DNA from: Perognathus longimembris pacificus
Lineage: Eukaryota > Chordata > Mammalia > Rodentia > Heteromyidae
NCBI RefSeq assembly: GCF_023159225.1
Contig: NC_063171.1
Coordinates: forward strand, 36,239,378-36,303,377
Direction of reading: 5' to 3'
Length of the DNA: 64,000 nt
This document shows positions 1-12,163 of this stretch, one piece after another (the stretch's first letter is position 1; each line of letters starts with the position of its first letter). The notes below the pieces were generated by a model, which made no database searches, was not told where the DNA came from, and saw only the letters and a list, made by a program, of their open reading frames with translations. The translations under genes and the position numbers were made by a program.

Positions 1-29
1 CTTAAAAAATCTCTTGGAAGGTTATTTTG

Positions 30-145
30 TTGTTGTTGTTTTGAGACAGGGTTCTCACTATATAGATTTGTCTGGCCTCATACTCATGATTCTCCTCCCT
101 CTGCTTTTGAGTTTTGGGATTGTAAGCAGGTGCTTCCATACCCAG
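30..145 (-). mobile_element. B1-like SINE
   Basis: tgttttgagacagggttctc, tgggattgtaagcaggtgct: antisense 7SL-derived B1. Confidence 0.65.
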
Positions 146-270
146 CGGAAAGGTTACAATATTTATATTAGATTTTTTTGGTCATTGGCCAGAAAGGTAT
201 TATTTTTCCTACAACCTTCCTTTCTTTACTCTTTGCTCCCTCTCTAATAACTTTTTTCTACCTCCTGTTT

Positions 271-271
<1 letters not shown>

Positions 272-320
<49 letters not shown>

Positions 321-370
321 GTCTGTCTGTCTGTCTGTCTATCCATCTATCTATCTGTCTGTCTATCTTT
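272..370 (+). repeat. (TATC)n/(CTGT)n microsatellite
   Basis: About 24 tetranucleotide units, changing from tatc to tgtc and back. Confidence 0.97.
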
Positions 371-374
371 GCTA

Positions 375-596
375 GTTCTGGGGCTTGAACTCTGGGCCTA
401 GGCATTGTCCTTAAGCTCCTTTTTGCTCAAGGATAGTGCTCCGTCACTTGAGCCATAACGCCACTTCCAGCTTTTTCTGTGTTTAATTGGAGACAAGAGT
501 CTCACAGACTCTCCTACCTGGGCTGGCTTCGAACCACAATCCCCTCAGCCTCCTGAGCAGCTAGGATTATAGACATGAGCCACTGGTGCCAAGCTA
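375..596 (-). mobile_element. 7SL-Geo composite SINE joined to a (TATC)n array
   Basis: Geo half (ctggggcttgaactctgggc) then antisense 7SL-type half (gcctcctgagcagctaggat). The tetranucleotide array ends at its tail. Confidence 0.8.
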
Positions 597-1575
597 CCTG
601 TTTACCTTTTCCTGACTTTTAAAAACTTGTTCTCCCTATCCACTATCCTAAAACACAGATGTCTTTGCTCTTTCTATTGCTCAGCCATCTTTCTCACTGT
701 TACAGAATAAGAAATTTGATGATGTTTTCACCCCTGGTTGTTGGTGTGTCTTGTATATGACTCACTTTCTGTGTGCCAGGCAGAGCTAGCGGGAGTGCAC
801 AGAGTGGGGGTGCAACAGACACTTTGCTCTTCTCACTTACTCTTTTATGCATCTCCCACAATAAGTTGGAAGATGAAGCCAGTCCTAAAGTTGCAGGTGG
901 TGGAGCCCTCAACTCATTCTGGAGCAAAGTGTCAAGTTCTCAGGTGAAGACGGATCTGAGAAAGCAGAGAAGCAACTTCCACTTCAAAGAAGAATACTAG
1001 AACCTTTCTGAGAAGGGAATTTGACCTTATCTTTTCTCCCTTCTTCTCTAGAGGGACCACAGGGATCTCTGACAGGGTGAGTTCTTGCCTGTTACGGTTT
1101 TGATTGTGTCCCACCTGTAGAGCTAAGTGTTAAATGTCTAAGCTCTGCAGTTAGAAGGAATTCATCCAAATCTTGGTCCTTAAGGTCACCTGACTCTTGA
1201 ACGTTTTTTCTATATCAGAGTTTTGGTGTCCTTATCTATAAAATATAGGTAATAAAAGTGAAGTTCTCATATGTGCTCTTTATAAAAAATAAATTGAAAT
1301 AATATGTACAGTCCTACCTTGTAGTATCTACTTGATCTATGTTGTTCAGTGTTATGCTGTATTGTTGATGGTGGAAGCACTGATTTCAATTCAATTTTTA
1401 TCACTAGCCCAAAGAAAATTGGTGGCATTTTTGCTTAAAAAAAGCAACAAACAAATCAGAACACATTACATCATGCTTTGAATGCTCTGAACAGATATAA
1501 AGAATCAAGCAGGCTTCCCAACTCATAGGGCACAGTGAGTGAGAGTAAAATCAGGAGTATAGAGGGGACAAATAT
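597..1575. other. No gene seen
   Basis: Unique-looking non-coding DNA. The overlapping short frames on both strands have no protein similarity I recognise. Confidence 0.6.
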
Positions 1576-1585
1576 GTAAGTAAAC

Positions 1586-1789
1586 TTTTTTTTTTTTTTG
1601 CCAGTCCTGGGGCTTATACTCAGGGCCTGAGCACTGTCCCTAGCTTCTTTTTGCTCAAGGCTAGCACTCTACCACTTGAGCCACAATGCCACCTCTGGCC
1701 TTTTCTATGTATGTGGTGCTGAGGAATCTAACCTAGGGCTGCATGTATAGGAGGCAAACAGTCTTACCACTAGGCCATATTTCCAGCCT
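1586..1789 (-). mobile_element. IDL-Geo SINE
   Basis: Poly-T first, Geo half then ID half. Duplication gtaagtaa(a)c at 1576-1585 and 1790-1798. Confidence 0.85.
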
Positions 1790-1889
1790 GTAAGTAACTT
1801 TTAAAACACTGTGAATCTGTTTTGTTTGGATCATAAGGTAAACACTCCCCTCCCTGCCATTTTTGCTTTTACTACTCTCAATGCTTTGT

Positions 1890-1992
1890 GAATGCTGACA
1901 GTGGGGCTTGAACACAGGGCCTGGGTGCTGTTTCTTAGCTTTTTTGCTCAAGGCTGACACTCTATCCCTTGAGCCATAGCTCCACTTCTGGA
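1890..1992 (-). mobile_element. Geo-module SINE fragment
   Basis: gtggggcttgaacacagggc to gagccatagctccacttctg. No left module. Confidence 0.65.
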
Positions 1993-2029
1993 ACAACAAG
2001 TATATACTTTCAAATGTACCTGAAATACT

Positions 2030-2530
2030 TCCCAGGATAGACCATATATGATGCCATAAATTGTCATATATGATGAGAAGTATCTGACCACGGTGGGATG
2101 AAGTTAGAAATCAACTACATAAGAAAAACTGAAATCTTTTCACGTTTTTGGGAATTAAACATCATACTCTTAGCTAATAATCAAAGAAGAACTCAAAAGG
2201 GAAATTATAAATCAGAGACAACTAAAAGTGAAAATATGACATACCAATATTAAGGGGACACAGGAGAAGCAATGCTAAGGAAGAAAATGTGTCGCTAAGA
2301 ATGTCTACATTAAATAAGAAGAAATAGCTCAAATAATAACTGTGGTTTACAATTGGAGAAAGTAGAAAAAGAGAGCAAATTAAATTCAAAGCTATCAGCA
2401 AAAAGAAAATAAGGGATCAGAGAAGAGGTCAATAAAATAGAAAATTAAGAGGGACATGGATAAAACTAAAAGTTGATTCTTCAAAAACATCCATGAAATT
2501 GTCTGGAATTTATCTAGAAAAAGGAAACAT
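2030..2530 (+). mobile_element. Old L1 ORF2 fragment, sense
   Basis: A-rich, with L1 ORF2-like text such as gaaattataaatcagagac and ctaaaagttgattcttcaaaa. Heavily mutated. Confidence 0.6.
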
Positions 2531-3299
2531 GTGAAGTGAATGTTGATTGTGAATTTGATTGGACTAAGAAACACCTAGAGATTCAGCAAAGCACACTTTG
2601 GGGGAGTATGTGATGGTATTTCCAGAGTGAATTATGTCATGAGGACGCTGATGAAGGGCGCTATCCTGTGGTGGCTTTATTAAACGATGGCATTAGTAGG
2701 AGACAGCAAGAGGAAGTATGTGGGGTTGAGTAGGAGGAAGGACATCACTGGGGATTTGTGGTTGGAGGCTATGACTAGCCTCAGCCCACTTCTGGATTCC
2801 CATTTCTTTGCTTTCTGGCCACATATAAATTGCTTTGCTCTGCCAGTGTCTTTCCTGCTACCATGGCCTGAGAGCTCAGCAACTATGAGCCAAAATAAAT
2901 TCTTCCTCCTTTAAGTCATTTATGTCAGAATCACTCATATAAGAATACTGAAATGACTACAATCAAGACTGAAAGTGAGGACATTACTATTGATTTTGAT
3001 TCTACTGAGGTAAATAGAGCTGTAAGTTCTGCAAGTATATATAAACAACCATATACCACCAAATTGGATAACCTAGATGAAACTGAGAAAGTCTTTGAAA
3101 CACAATGTCTACTGTAGTAAACCAGCATTCCTACAATGAAAGACCCGGTAAAGGCTACTAATGAAAAGGAAAGGTGTTAGAGTATAGTGTGCGTGTTTCT
3201 GCCATTGGGCAGCCCCACTGGTTTTGTCTTGTGGTGAGGTGACAGCTTGCAGCACAGCATAGCAGGAGTAGTGTAGGAATAAAGCATCATACCTTAAAT
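2531..3299. other. No gene seen
   Basis: Non-coding. Possibly old repeat sequence between L1 pieces. Confidence 0.5.
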
Positions 3300-3375
3300 G
3301 AAAGGGGAGAGAGGAAGAGGAGGAGGAGGAAAAGAAGAGGAGGAGGAAGAGGAAGGGAAGAAGGAGGCAGAGGAA
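3300..3375 (+). repeat. Purine-rich (AGG)n-like tract
   Basis: gagaggaagaggaggaggag and similar. Confidence 0.9.
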
Positions 3376-3532
3376 ATTAGAGTTCACCTTCCCTTTCCTT
3401 TGAGGGTATGCCTTTATGTGATCTAAGACTTCCTCCTAAGGGTCCACTTCTTAAAGTTCCACAGTGTGTCTCAAATTATTTCCAAGTTGGGGATCAGAAC
3501 TTTAACAGAGAACACAGAATTAAATGATATGC

Positions 3533-3780
3533 AGGACTGGGGCATGACTCAAATGGTAGAATGCTTGCCTAAAAAGCATGAGACTATGAGTTCTATCCTC
3601 AGTACTGCTCTCTTCCCCATATCAAAACTATAGCACTTGCCTAGACTAAGTCATGAAGAAATTGAAAAATCTAAGCTGACCTTAATACTCAGGAGGCTAA
3701 GGCTGAAAGATCATGAATTTAAGGCCAGCTTGGGATACATAGTGAGTTTTACATAGTGAGACCTTGTGTCAAAAATAAAT
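3533..3780 (+). mobile_element. ID-like then B1-like SINE fragments
   Basis: aatggtagaatgcttgccta (ID-type) at 3555. Then actcaggaggctaaggctga and tagtgagaccttgtgtcaaa (B1) at 3690-3770. Confidence 0.6.
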
Positions 3781-3935
3781 AGATAATATGAAACTGTAAC
3801 CTCTCTGTTCATCAGTTGGATAATAAAAAATTTTTAAATTGATAAAAAATAAAGGGGGTAACATTAAGATACATTGTACTTGTAACACTGACATGCTGAA
3901 TTGAAATGACTGTACAACTACTAAAAAATAAAAAA
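3780..3935 (+). mobile_element. L1 3'-end-like fragment, sense
   Basis: aactgtaacctctctgttcatc plus A-rich tail. Same 3' end type as 19890-20050. Confidence 0.45.
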
Positions 3936-4104
3936 GCAAAAAACCAGAACAAAAAACATGTACACATAGGAGTGGACCTATAACTAATAATAGGATTGAG
4001 CCAGAATTCAAACTCTGAACAAACAAAATCCCTTGGCCTGGTGATATCAGAGATTAGTTTCCTCAAGTATTTGCTTATTTGTTTGTTTATTTATTTTGTT
4101 TATT

Positions 4105-4345
4105 TTTGGTGATTGTAGGGCTTGAACTCAGGGCCTGGGGACTGTCCCTGAGTTTGTTCACTCCAAGCTAGTGTCCTACCACTTTGAGCCATAGCACCAT
4201 GTCTATTTTTTGTTTCTGTTTTTGTTTTTTGGTGGTTAATTGGAGATAAGAGTCTCATGGACTTTCCTGTCTTTGAACCAAGATCCTTAAATCACAGCCT
4301 CCTGAATAGTTAGGATTATAGGCATGAGCCATGGGGGCTTGGCTC
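4105..4345 (-). mobile_element. 7SL-Geo composite SINE
   Basis: Geo half then ttaattggagataagagtct and the 7SL-type half. Confidence 0.8.
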
Positions 4346-4940
4346 CAAGTGTTTAAAGAGCTAAGAGCAGTCTTTCTTAAACTTTTCAAAAAAGTTGGAG
4401 TAGGTGGTATTCTATGAGGTTAACTTTACTCTGACTCAAAAATCAGTTAAAGGTACTACATGAAATGAAATGTTCAGATGAATATTCTTTCTGAATATTG
4501 ATGAAAAACACTCAATAGAATACTCACAAACCAAATGTTGATGCACATTAAAATGATTTTTTAAAAACCATAACCATGTGATATTTACTGATGGAATGCA
4601 AGAATAACATATGTATCACATCAGGTACCAGAATGAAGGATAATAACCACATGATTCTTCAATAGATAGAGTAAAATTGCTTGACAAAACTCTAGACTCT
4701 TTCCTGATTAAAAAAAAATCAGCAAACTAGGGATAGAAGAAACATCATAAGCAATGGTATAAGGGTAAGGCTTTCCCCTACAATCAGAAACAGGATGAGT
4801 TTGAACACTTTTGTTACTCCTATTCAGTGTAGTACTAGAAGCTTTAGACTAGAAGTTTCCCTTAGGTAAGAGAAGGAAATGAAAAGCATCCAAATTACAA
4901 AAGAAAAAGTAAAACTATTTCTCTTTAAAAATAATTTGAT

Positions 4941-5148
4941 CTTGGTCTGGGATTATGGCTTAGCGGCAAGAGTGCTTACATTGCATGCATAAAGCCCTGG
5001 GTTTGATTCTTCAGCACCACATAAACAGAAAAAGGCAGAAGTGGGGCTGTGGCTCAAGTGGTAGAGTGCTAGCCTTGAGCACAAAGGAGCCAGGGACAGC
5101 GCTCAGGCCCTGAGTACAAGCCCCAGGACTGGCAAAAAAAAAAAAAAA
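4941..5148 (+). mobile_element. IDL-Geo SINE
   Basis: ID-like head (gggattatggcttagcggca), Geo half, A15 tail. Confidence 0.88.
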
Positions 5149-5482
5149 ATATGATCTTACATGTACAAAACCCTAAAAATTCCACAAAACACCATTAATA
5201 CTAATAAACAAATTCAGGGACAATAGCAAAATTATGCACAAATATCATTGCATTTCTATGCAGTCATAATGACCATTTTGAAAACTAAAATAAGAAAATA
5301 AATCTACTTACTATGGAACTAAGAATAATAATAACACACTTAAGAAGCAACTTAGCCAAAAGAGGTGAAAGTCTATAAAATGAAAGGTGTAAAACATTTC
5401 TGTAAAAAGAGATGAAGGAAGACAGATGTATGGAGGGACTGCTTATATTCATGAATTGAAAGACCTATTATTATTGTTGTTA

Positions 5483-5585
5483 TTGGTCATGGGGCTTGAA
5501 CTCAGGGCCTGGGCACTGTTCCTGAGCTCTTTTTGGTCAAGGCTAGTGCTCTATCACTTTAAGCCACCTTGCCTTTTCTGGAAGT
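5483..5585 (-). mobile_element. Geo-module SINE fragment
   Basis: ggggcttgaactcagggcct onward, ending at ccttttctgg. Confidence 0.65.
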
Positions 5586-5718
5586 GGAATTGTATTACTA
5601 AGATGTATTTACCCAAAGTGATTTATAGAGGAAACAATTCCCACTACTGGACCAGTGATGTTTGCTTGTTTTTGTTTTTGTTTTTTTTTTTCTTCCAGAA
5701 ATAGAAAAGCCGGGCTGG

Positions 5719-6880
5719 ACAGCAACAGACAAAGGCCTGATATCAGTCATCTACAGAGAACTAAAAAAACTAAGCCCCTCCAAGCCCAATAAACCTATTA
5801 GGAAATGGGCAAAGGAGCTAAAGAGAGACTTCACATGAGAAGATATAAAAATGGCAAAGAAACACATGAGGAAATGCTCAACATCCCTGGTAGTAAAGGA
5901 AATGCAAATAAAAACAACCCTGAGATACCACCTCACCCCAGTTAGAATGGCTTATACTCTGAACTCAGGCAACAACAAATGCTGGAGGGGGTGTGGGGAA
6001 AGAGGAACTCTTCTCCATTGTTGGTGGGAGTGCAAATTAGTACAACCACTTTGGAGAACAGTATGGAGGTTTCTCAAAAAGCTCAATATAGACCTACCCT
6101 ATGACCCAGCCATACCACTCCTAGGCATCTATCCTAAACAGCAAACCCCAAGATATCAAAAAGACATTTGTACTTCCATGTTTATCGCGGCACAATTCAC
6201 AATAGCCAAAATATGGAAACAACCCAGATGCCCCTCCACAGACGAATGGATCCAAAACATATGGTACTTATACACAATGGAATACTACATAGCAATTAGG
6301 AATGGTGAAATATTGTTATTTGCAGGGAAATGGTCAGAACTCGAACAAATAATGTTGAGCGAGACAAGCCTAGAACACAGAAAACAAAGGGGCATGATCT
6401 CCCTGATATATGATAAAGGGAGACGGAGAGACAGTAGAGACCAAGTCTGTGAAACCAAAAACTGCTTGTCAAATAGTATTCCCCACAGGATTGGGGCAGC
6501 GACCCAACAGTATGTAACTAAAACCAAACAATTACTCAACATATAAAGGTCAAAAATTGACCTCTCAGGGGAATACAATAGCTCAAAAGCTAGGTATGTA
6601 CGTTCATATAAGACTACTGTCGACATATGGTCTAATATTGACATTACATTTAAAGCCCTAGGCGAACTTTCTTGGGCGTGGCCACGTGGCTACTGTATAT
6701 GTTCTTGATACATTGTATATTGTATATATGTCTACCTGACCTAGAGAAGAGATAGAAAAACAGGGTGTAAGATATCACAAGAAATGTACACACTGCCCTA
6801 CTATGTAACTGTATCCTTTTTGCACAACACCTTGTCAAAAAATTTGTGTTCAATTAATAAACAAATAAAAAAAAAAAAAA
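5719..6880 (+). mobile_element. Young 5'-truncated L1 with open ORF2 C-terminus
   Basis: An open stretch at 5851-6546 encodes the C-terminal region of L1 ORF2: [50 protein letters not shown] and [14 protein letters not shown] 3' UTR and polyA to 6880 follow. The duplication agaaaagccgg(g)ctgg lies at 5703-5718 and 6881-6895. The ORF is a fragment without endonuclease or reverse transcriptase, so not mobile on its own. Confidence 0.93.
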
Positions 6881-6887
6881 AGAAAAG

Positions 6888-7088
6888 CCGGCTGGCAATG
6901 TGGCTTAGTGGTAGACTGCTTGCCTAGCATGCATGAAGCCCCAAGTTCGAGTCCTCAGTAGCACATAAACAAAAAAAGCCAGAAGTAGCACTGTGGATCA
7001 GAGTGGTAGAGTGCCAGCTTTGAGCAAAAGAAGCTCAGGGACAGTGTTCAGGCTGAGTTCAGGTCCCAAGACTGGCAAAAAAAGAAAA
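6888..7088 (+). mobile_element. IDL-Geo SINE, split from its left target site by the L1
   Basis: Head ggctggcaatgtggcttagt. Its duplication gaaatagaaaag lies at 5698-5709 and 7089-7100, with the young L1 inserted at the SINE's 5' end. Confidence 0.88.
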
Positions 7089-7894
7089 GAAATAGAAAAG
7101 CATATACTAAAATTTCTATGAATCTTGTGACCCAGATGGTCAAAATCATCCTGAAAAAGAAGAACAAAGCTGGGATCCTCAAATGTGCTGAGTGCAAAAC
7201 TTATTACAAAGCTACAGTAATGAAAATAATTTGCTACTGGCATAAAAATAGACATACAGACTAATGGAGTAACATAGAGAGCTCAGAAATAAACAATAGA
7301 CTTTTGACAAGGCTTCCAGAAGCATTCAATGTGGCAACAATAAATATTTAAGCAAGTGCAAACACCCCAAGCAAAAGAATGAAGTTGGATCCTTACCTAA
7401 AACCATATCTAAGAATTTACTCAAAATGGATCCATTACCTAAAACTGTAGCATTCTTAGAGCAAAACTCAGTCACAGATTTACAGTGCTGGATTTGATTT
7501 CTTTGATTCGACATCAATGGCATAGGCAACAAAAGAAAAACATGGAAGGGTTGATCTTCAAGAGAATGAAAAACTCTGAATCTAATGACACTTATCTCTT
7601 TATGCAAGTGCTCACATATAACCATTGTTACTTTTAACAAAGAATTCCTTTAAAAAATAAAACAAATTTTCTCCCTTTTGTTCATATATCTTGATTTCCC
7701 AACTTTGGTATTTGTTTATTTATTGGAGAAACTGGAGCTTGTACACATGGATAAACAAGTGTTCTGCCACTTTGTTACAGCTCAAACCTTTTAATGTTTA
7801 GAAAATAGTTTACTCACGACACAGTACAGCCCAGGTGTCTCATGAATGCGATTACAGAAGTGCATTTTCTCCTCTTCCTTCTTTTTCTTTCTTT

Positions 7895-7982
7895 CTATTT
7901 TTTTTTTTTGGAAGAGAGTTTGAATTCAGGGGCTCATGCTTGCTAGGGAGGCACTCTACTATTGAGCTATACTCCCGGCTCC
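7895..7982 (-). mobile_element. ID-type SINE monomer
   Basis: Poly-T, then aggcactctactattgagct and cccggctcc. Confidence 0.55.
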
Positions 7983-8142
7983 ATTTTTTTTCATAGTGAG
8001 AATAGTCTATGTTTCTGTTGCAGTATTTTTCTCTGAGGTCGATTATGGTACTATCTGGTGGAGATGTTTCATGTACCCTACATCAATTTAAGTGAAGGAC
8101 TAGAACAAATTCTCATTTCTGTGTTATTGCCTGACATTCTAA

Positions 8143-8163
8143 TGCGTGTGCGCACGTGTGAGT

Positions 8164-8198
<35 letters not shown>
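8143..8198 (+). repeat. (GT)n microsatellite
   Basis: Pure from about 8170, abutting a 7SL-Geo SINE tail. Confidence 0.95.
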
Positions 8199-8200
<2 letters not shown>

Positions 8201-8428
8201 AGTACTGGATCTTGAACTCAGGGGCTATGATGTTCCTAAGCTATGTTTTTCTCAAGGCTCGTGCCCTACCACTTTGAGTTACAGTTTCTCTTCTGGGTTT
8301 TTGGTAGTTAATTGGAAATATGAGCCTCATGGACTTTCCTGCCCAGGCTGGCTTTGAACCATGATCCTTGGATCTCAGCCTCTTGAGTGGCTAGGATTAC
8401 AGACATTAGTCACCAGTGCTCAGCCTGA
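8201..8428 (-). mobile_element. 7SL-Geo composite SINE with (GT)n tail
   Basis: Directly follows the (GT)n array at 8170-8197. Contains ggctttgaaccatgatcctt and gtggctaggattacagac. Confidence 0.82.
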
Positions 8429-8549
8429 CATTAATTTTTATTGGTTTATTAGCAGCATCAAAACAAAACTTCTTTAAATTTTCAAATGTCAGCAGTGTGA
8501 TTTGAAGGAAGAGTTGTACCTTTCCTTTCCTTAAGCTATTTTGTTTTTG

Positions 8550-8744
8550 TTTTTGTCAGTATTGGGCCTTGAACTCAGGGCCTAGGCACTGTCCTTGAGC
8601 TTCTTTTGCTCAAGGCTAGTACTCTACCACTTGAGCCACAGTGCCAATTCTGGCTTTTTATGTTTATGTGGTACTGAGAAATTGAATCCAGGGCTTCATG
8701 CATGCTGGGCAAGCACTCTACCACTAAGCCACATTCCCAGCCCC
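8550..8744 (-). mobile_element. IDL-Geo SINE
   Basis: Antisense; Geo then ID halves, ending cccagcccc. Confidence 0.85.
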
Positions 8745-8974
8745 TTTCCTTAAGCTGAAAGGCAACAATGTATGTGTATCTAGAGGATGCATTGCTTGTC
8801 TCCTCTGTGACTCTGTGTGGGCTTATTTTTCCTACAAGGCTTCTTGACCTATGAGTTAACTCCTGAGAAGGCACTTCAAAGCCTCACAAAGATTTACAAC
8901 CATTTATTTATTTCTATTTTTCTAATGTTTCCTTATTTTTATTTCTTTCCAAATTACAAAGAATTCAAACCCAC

Positions 8975-9135
8975 AGAAAAGGTGTATGGAGACAGAATAA
9001 CGACCCTTGAAGATGTCCGGATTTTTATTCTTGGCACTTGTGGATATGTTGTCTTAGATGGCAGAAATGACTTGCAGATGTAATTAGACAGTTTTGAGAG
9101 GGAGGTTCTTCAGGATTATTCAGGTGGGCCTGGTA
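8975..9135 (+). mobile_element. Left part of an ancient interspersed repeat
   Basis: cttgaagatgtccggatttt, ttgcagatgtaattagacag, ttattcaggtgggcct follow a known old mammalian repeat pattern. I cannot name its family. It appears to continue at about 16624. Confidence 0.5.
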
Positions 9136-9141
9136 TATGAA

Positions 9142-9628
9142 TGAGGTAGGTAGGGAGTTAGGAACAATGGCTTGGGTGGGGATAAGAAGTCATATCCTGG
9201 ACTGCTGATATTAATGGAACAGCTTATGACACATAGCAGGGTCTGGCTAACTCACAGTCCCTCCCCACCTCCACCCAAGAACAATGACAACCCTTGTCAG
9301 ACCATTCAAGGCCAAGAACTCCCCTGCCTGATATATGGGAAGAGTTGATAATGTATAACCCAGTCTCTGGAAGTCAATGACACATAACACAGGTTTTCCA
9401 AGCCTGACTATCCTCATGTCTGAAGTTCCCAGTAACAGCTTGAGGTCTTAGGACCTATAGTGTAGGCTCCCATAGTCTGGGCTCCTTTAGCCTTTCCTGT
9501 TTTGGCTTTTCCTTGCATTAATAAACCATCTCCTGTTTTAGGCTTCTCTACATACATCGTTGAGTTCTTCTTTCCACTAAGATAAGAACTTTCTCTCATC
9601 TCATCCTATTGGTTTGAATCTGGTGACA
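9142..9628 (+). mobile_element. LTR, left copy of a diverged pair
   Basis: Related to 16170-16623: shared blocks include gttaggaa, ctgatattaatgg and ccattcaaggcca, and both ends resemble tttgaatctggtgaca. Contains aataaa near 9521. MaLR/ERVL-type is a guess; no internal protein is readable. Confidence 0.6.
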
Positions 9629-10105
9629 CTTAGGGAAGCCAAGCAAGAGGGTAAAGGGGACTTTTTACCAGGGGAAGGTGAGTTTGTCTTCCTTCAATTT
9701 TGGTAGGTCAGTCTCCTGCTCAGCCCATGGCTTGTCATTTCCTTTCATTTCTTTTATCTCTTACCTGTGATTATAGGGAGATGTTTTTACCCTGTTTCTA
9801 TGGTGGCTGGGAAGGAATTATGTGGGAAGGGTTATTTTTGCTGTACAGTGATCAGACAGGACAATGCCTCATATGCTCTGGCCATTTTAATATCTCTTGC
9901 CCACCATTTTATTTGCTATTAGGCAATCCAGACCAGAACTGATGTCCTCTCACAGGTTTATCTCATACATAAATAGATCTTTTGCTATTCCATAACCCAT
10001 TTTATTGGGCAATTGAAAAGCATCTGTCATAAAGAAATTCCAAACTTTAGCACTGGGCCCCCTAAAGCCTTAAAGGTTTCACGCAGAGGAAGAATAATAT
10101 GGGAC
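9629..10105. other. No gene seen
   Basis: Lies between the left LTR and the class I LTR. It may be internal sequence of the LTR pair. No retroviral protein is readable. Confidence 0.45.
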
Positions 10106-11230
10106 ATGAAATGAGAAATGAGACCACAGGCTAGATAGTATTGAGGAGAGCAAGGCTGACTCCATCTTGAGTTCACTGAGAGCTCCCCGCCATTGGGAAT
10201 TGGAAAAAAAAATTAACTAATGTGTTGCTCAAATGTTATCCCTCTTAAAAAATATCCGATGTCTGCATGTTTGTAAACAGCTCAAATTTTGAGAAGTGTA
10301 TCATGTTTGCTCATATTTCAAAAAATGCTGAAACTGTCTTACCTATGTGGAAAGTCCCTGTTGTTGTACTAAAATTATGTAATCTTCCTGACCACCTGTG
10401 TTGTGGTTTTTGCCTTTACAAGCCTATCCCCAACACTGGTCAGGGTCCCAGTTTCAGCTCCCAAGTCTGTGCTTTGTCCCTGGCCTGTCAGTTCAATTTT
10501 TACTTCCCCAATAAATCCATCTTTACTTGAGACTGTCTCTGTGGTCGAATCCCCTCCGGAGAGACATGGAATCCCCTCTCCCAGGCCCTGTAACAGCTCT
10601 TGGAGGCTCCTCTGGGATAGAGTCCTTAACCATCTTTTTGAGGAAGGTGCCTGGGTGAAGAAGACCTCTGGAAGTGAGAAGAAAGCCAGTCGAACACAAT
10701 TTGTAAGGGGCCTAAGACAGAGAGAGGCTGGATGCAGCGGAGCTCTCTAAGGCCAGGGTGGTCAAGGGACGCCTTGATCCCCTTGTGGAGGTCCTTACAG
10801 GGAGGGAAGTGGAATCCCCTCCCTGGACCGGGATAACATTGATTTTCATCAAAAGAGTAGAAATTTTGACCTTGTTTCTCCTTCTGTGTGTGGCCGTGTC
10901 TGTCAGTATAGGCCTGGCTGGTGGCAGCAGCCTGGTTTATTTTATAACACCCCGTGGCCACTTGTGGTGGTGTTGTCTGTTACATTCCTATTTTTGTGGG
11001 ATAGTTTGTCTCGACTCTTCCCAGTGCCGAGCTGGGCGTCTGAGTTCCTTGAAGCCACTGGCAGGTGGCCTTAGGGGGCTGACTGCTGAGGGATGGAAAT
11101 CTCCACAGGGGAGGGGCCCCCTGAAATGTTTCAGGGCCCCATGGTCTTTCCGTCACACTGGTGACCAGCCCATCAATGCTGGACATGTCATCCCTGGAAG
11201 ATCTTTTTGATTTAAAGAGATCTTCAGAGA
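10106..11230 (+). mobile_element. Old class I (gammaretrovirus-type) endogenous LTR plus leader
   Basis: An LTR of about 490 bp (10106-10595) has aataaa at about 10511. Five bases beyond the LTR end lies TGGAGGCTCCTCTGGGAT (10601-10618), matching 15 of 18 bases of the tRNA-Pro primer-binding site. About 600 bp of leader-like sequence follows, with no gag, pol or env readable. Confidence 0.65.
10601..10618 (+). other. Primer-binding site, tRNA-Pro-like
   Basis: 15 of 18 matches to the gammaretroviral tRNA-Pro site, directly downstream of an LTR end. Confidence 0.6.
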
Positions 11231-12114
11231 AATAAGACTCTGTTTCTCTGTTTTGTCTTGTGTTGTCTTGCTCTGTTATTAGAATTGGTACCAGTTTTAA
11301 ATATAGATTTTTGTTTCCCCTCATAAAAACAAACAAAACACCAAAAAGCAAAAACAAAGACCACCATGGCCACCACTAAAAATAAAACCCATGGGGAACA
11401 TTTTTGGGTAAGAAAGGATTTTTGGATACAAACAAGGTTTTGTGCTAAAAGCAAAAGTTTGTTCCACTATGGAAACAGAGAGATAAGGGAAAACCAGAGG
11501 CTGAAAGTATAGCCAAGGACTGTGGTAGGGCTTGTGCTGGATGTAACTGGGAACATGGTAAGGGATGAGGAGGTGCAAAAAGTTCTAAGTCAGAGGACAT
11601 TTTCTGCATTAAAAATATACTGTTTTCCTATGGGAAGTTAACTCTTTGTCTTAAAAGCAGCTGATTGTTAAAAAATAGAAATAGGTAGATAAGGACAAAG
11701 CCAGAAGGTAAAAGTATGTGGTAGAGAGCTCATGGTGGAGTTTTTTTTTTAATGGAGAGCAAGTTTTATTCTAAAAATAGATCTCAGTAACAATGAAATA
11801 CCAAAAGCTAGTCACCTTAATAGAAAAGAACAGTAACAACACTTTGTTTGAATTTTGTCTTGAAAATACAAAATTATGTCATACTGTAATAAACTGCCAA
11901 CTCTTTGTCTATTTGAATTATTCCTTTTATATATTATCCCAGATTTTCAGACATAGATGTGGATTATTTTTATCTTCAAGTAAATACATTCTCAGGTAAA
12001 CATAATTAGGAAGACAATTTATGCTTATGGCAAATGTGTTTCAAAGCAATTGTTTTATATTACTGTTTTTTCAATTTCTGCAGAGTCAAATAATGCACTG
12101 AAAATAACAAATTA

Positions 12115-12124
12115 CATATATATG

Positions 12125-12163
<39 letters not shown>
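12115..12163 (+). repeat. (TA)n microsatellite
   Basis: tatatata with a few substitutions, inside the TMEM123 retrocopy 3' UTR. Confidence 0.95.

Larger units (their letters stand above)
4400..7650 (+). mobile_element. Old L1 ORF2 region, sense, interrupted by SINEs and the young L1
   Basis: Stretches at 4400-4935, 5150-5420 and 7100-7650 follow the reverse-transcriptase to C-terminal part of ORF2 (gaaatgaaaagcatccaaat, accctaaaaattccac, aacaaattcagg, tctaagaatttactc). No open frame. Confidence 0.7.

Noticed and set aside
272..370. Regular short repeats as a possible CRISPR-like array
   Set aside because: Tetranucleotide microsatellite without spacers, in a mammalian genome.
5851..6546. 231-codon frame as a host gene
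   Set aside because: It is the C-terminal part of L1 ORF2 with L1 3' UTR, polyA and target duplications.
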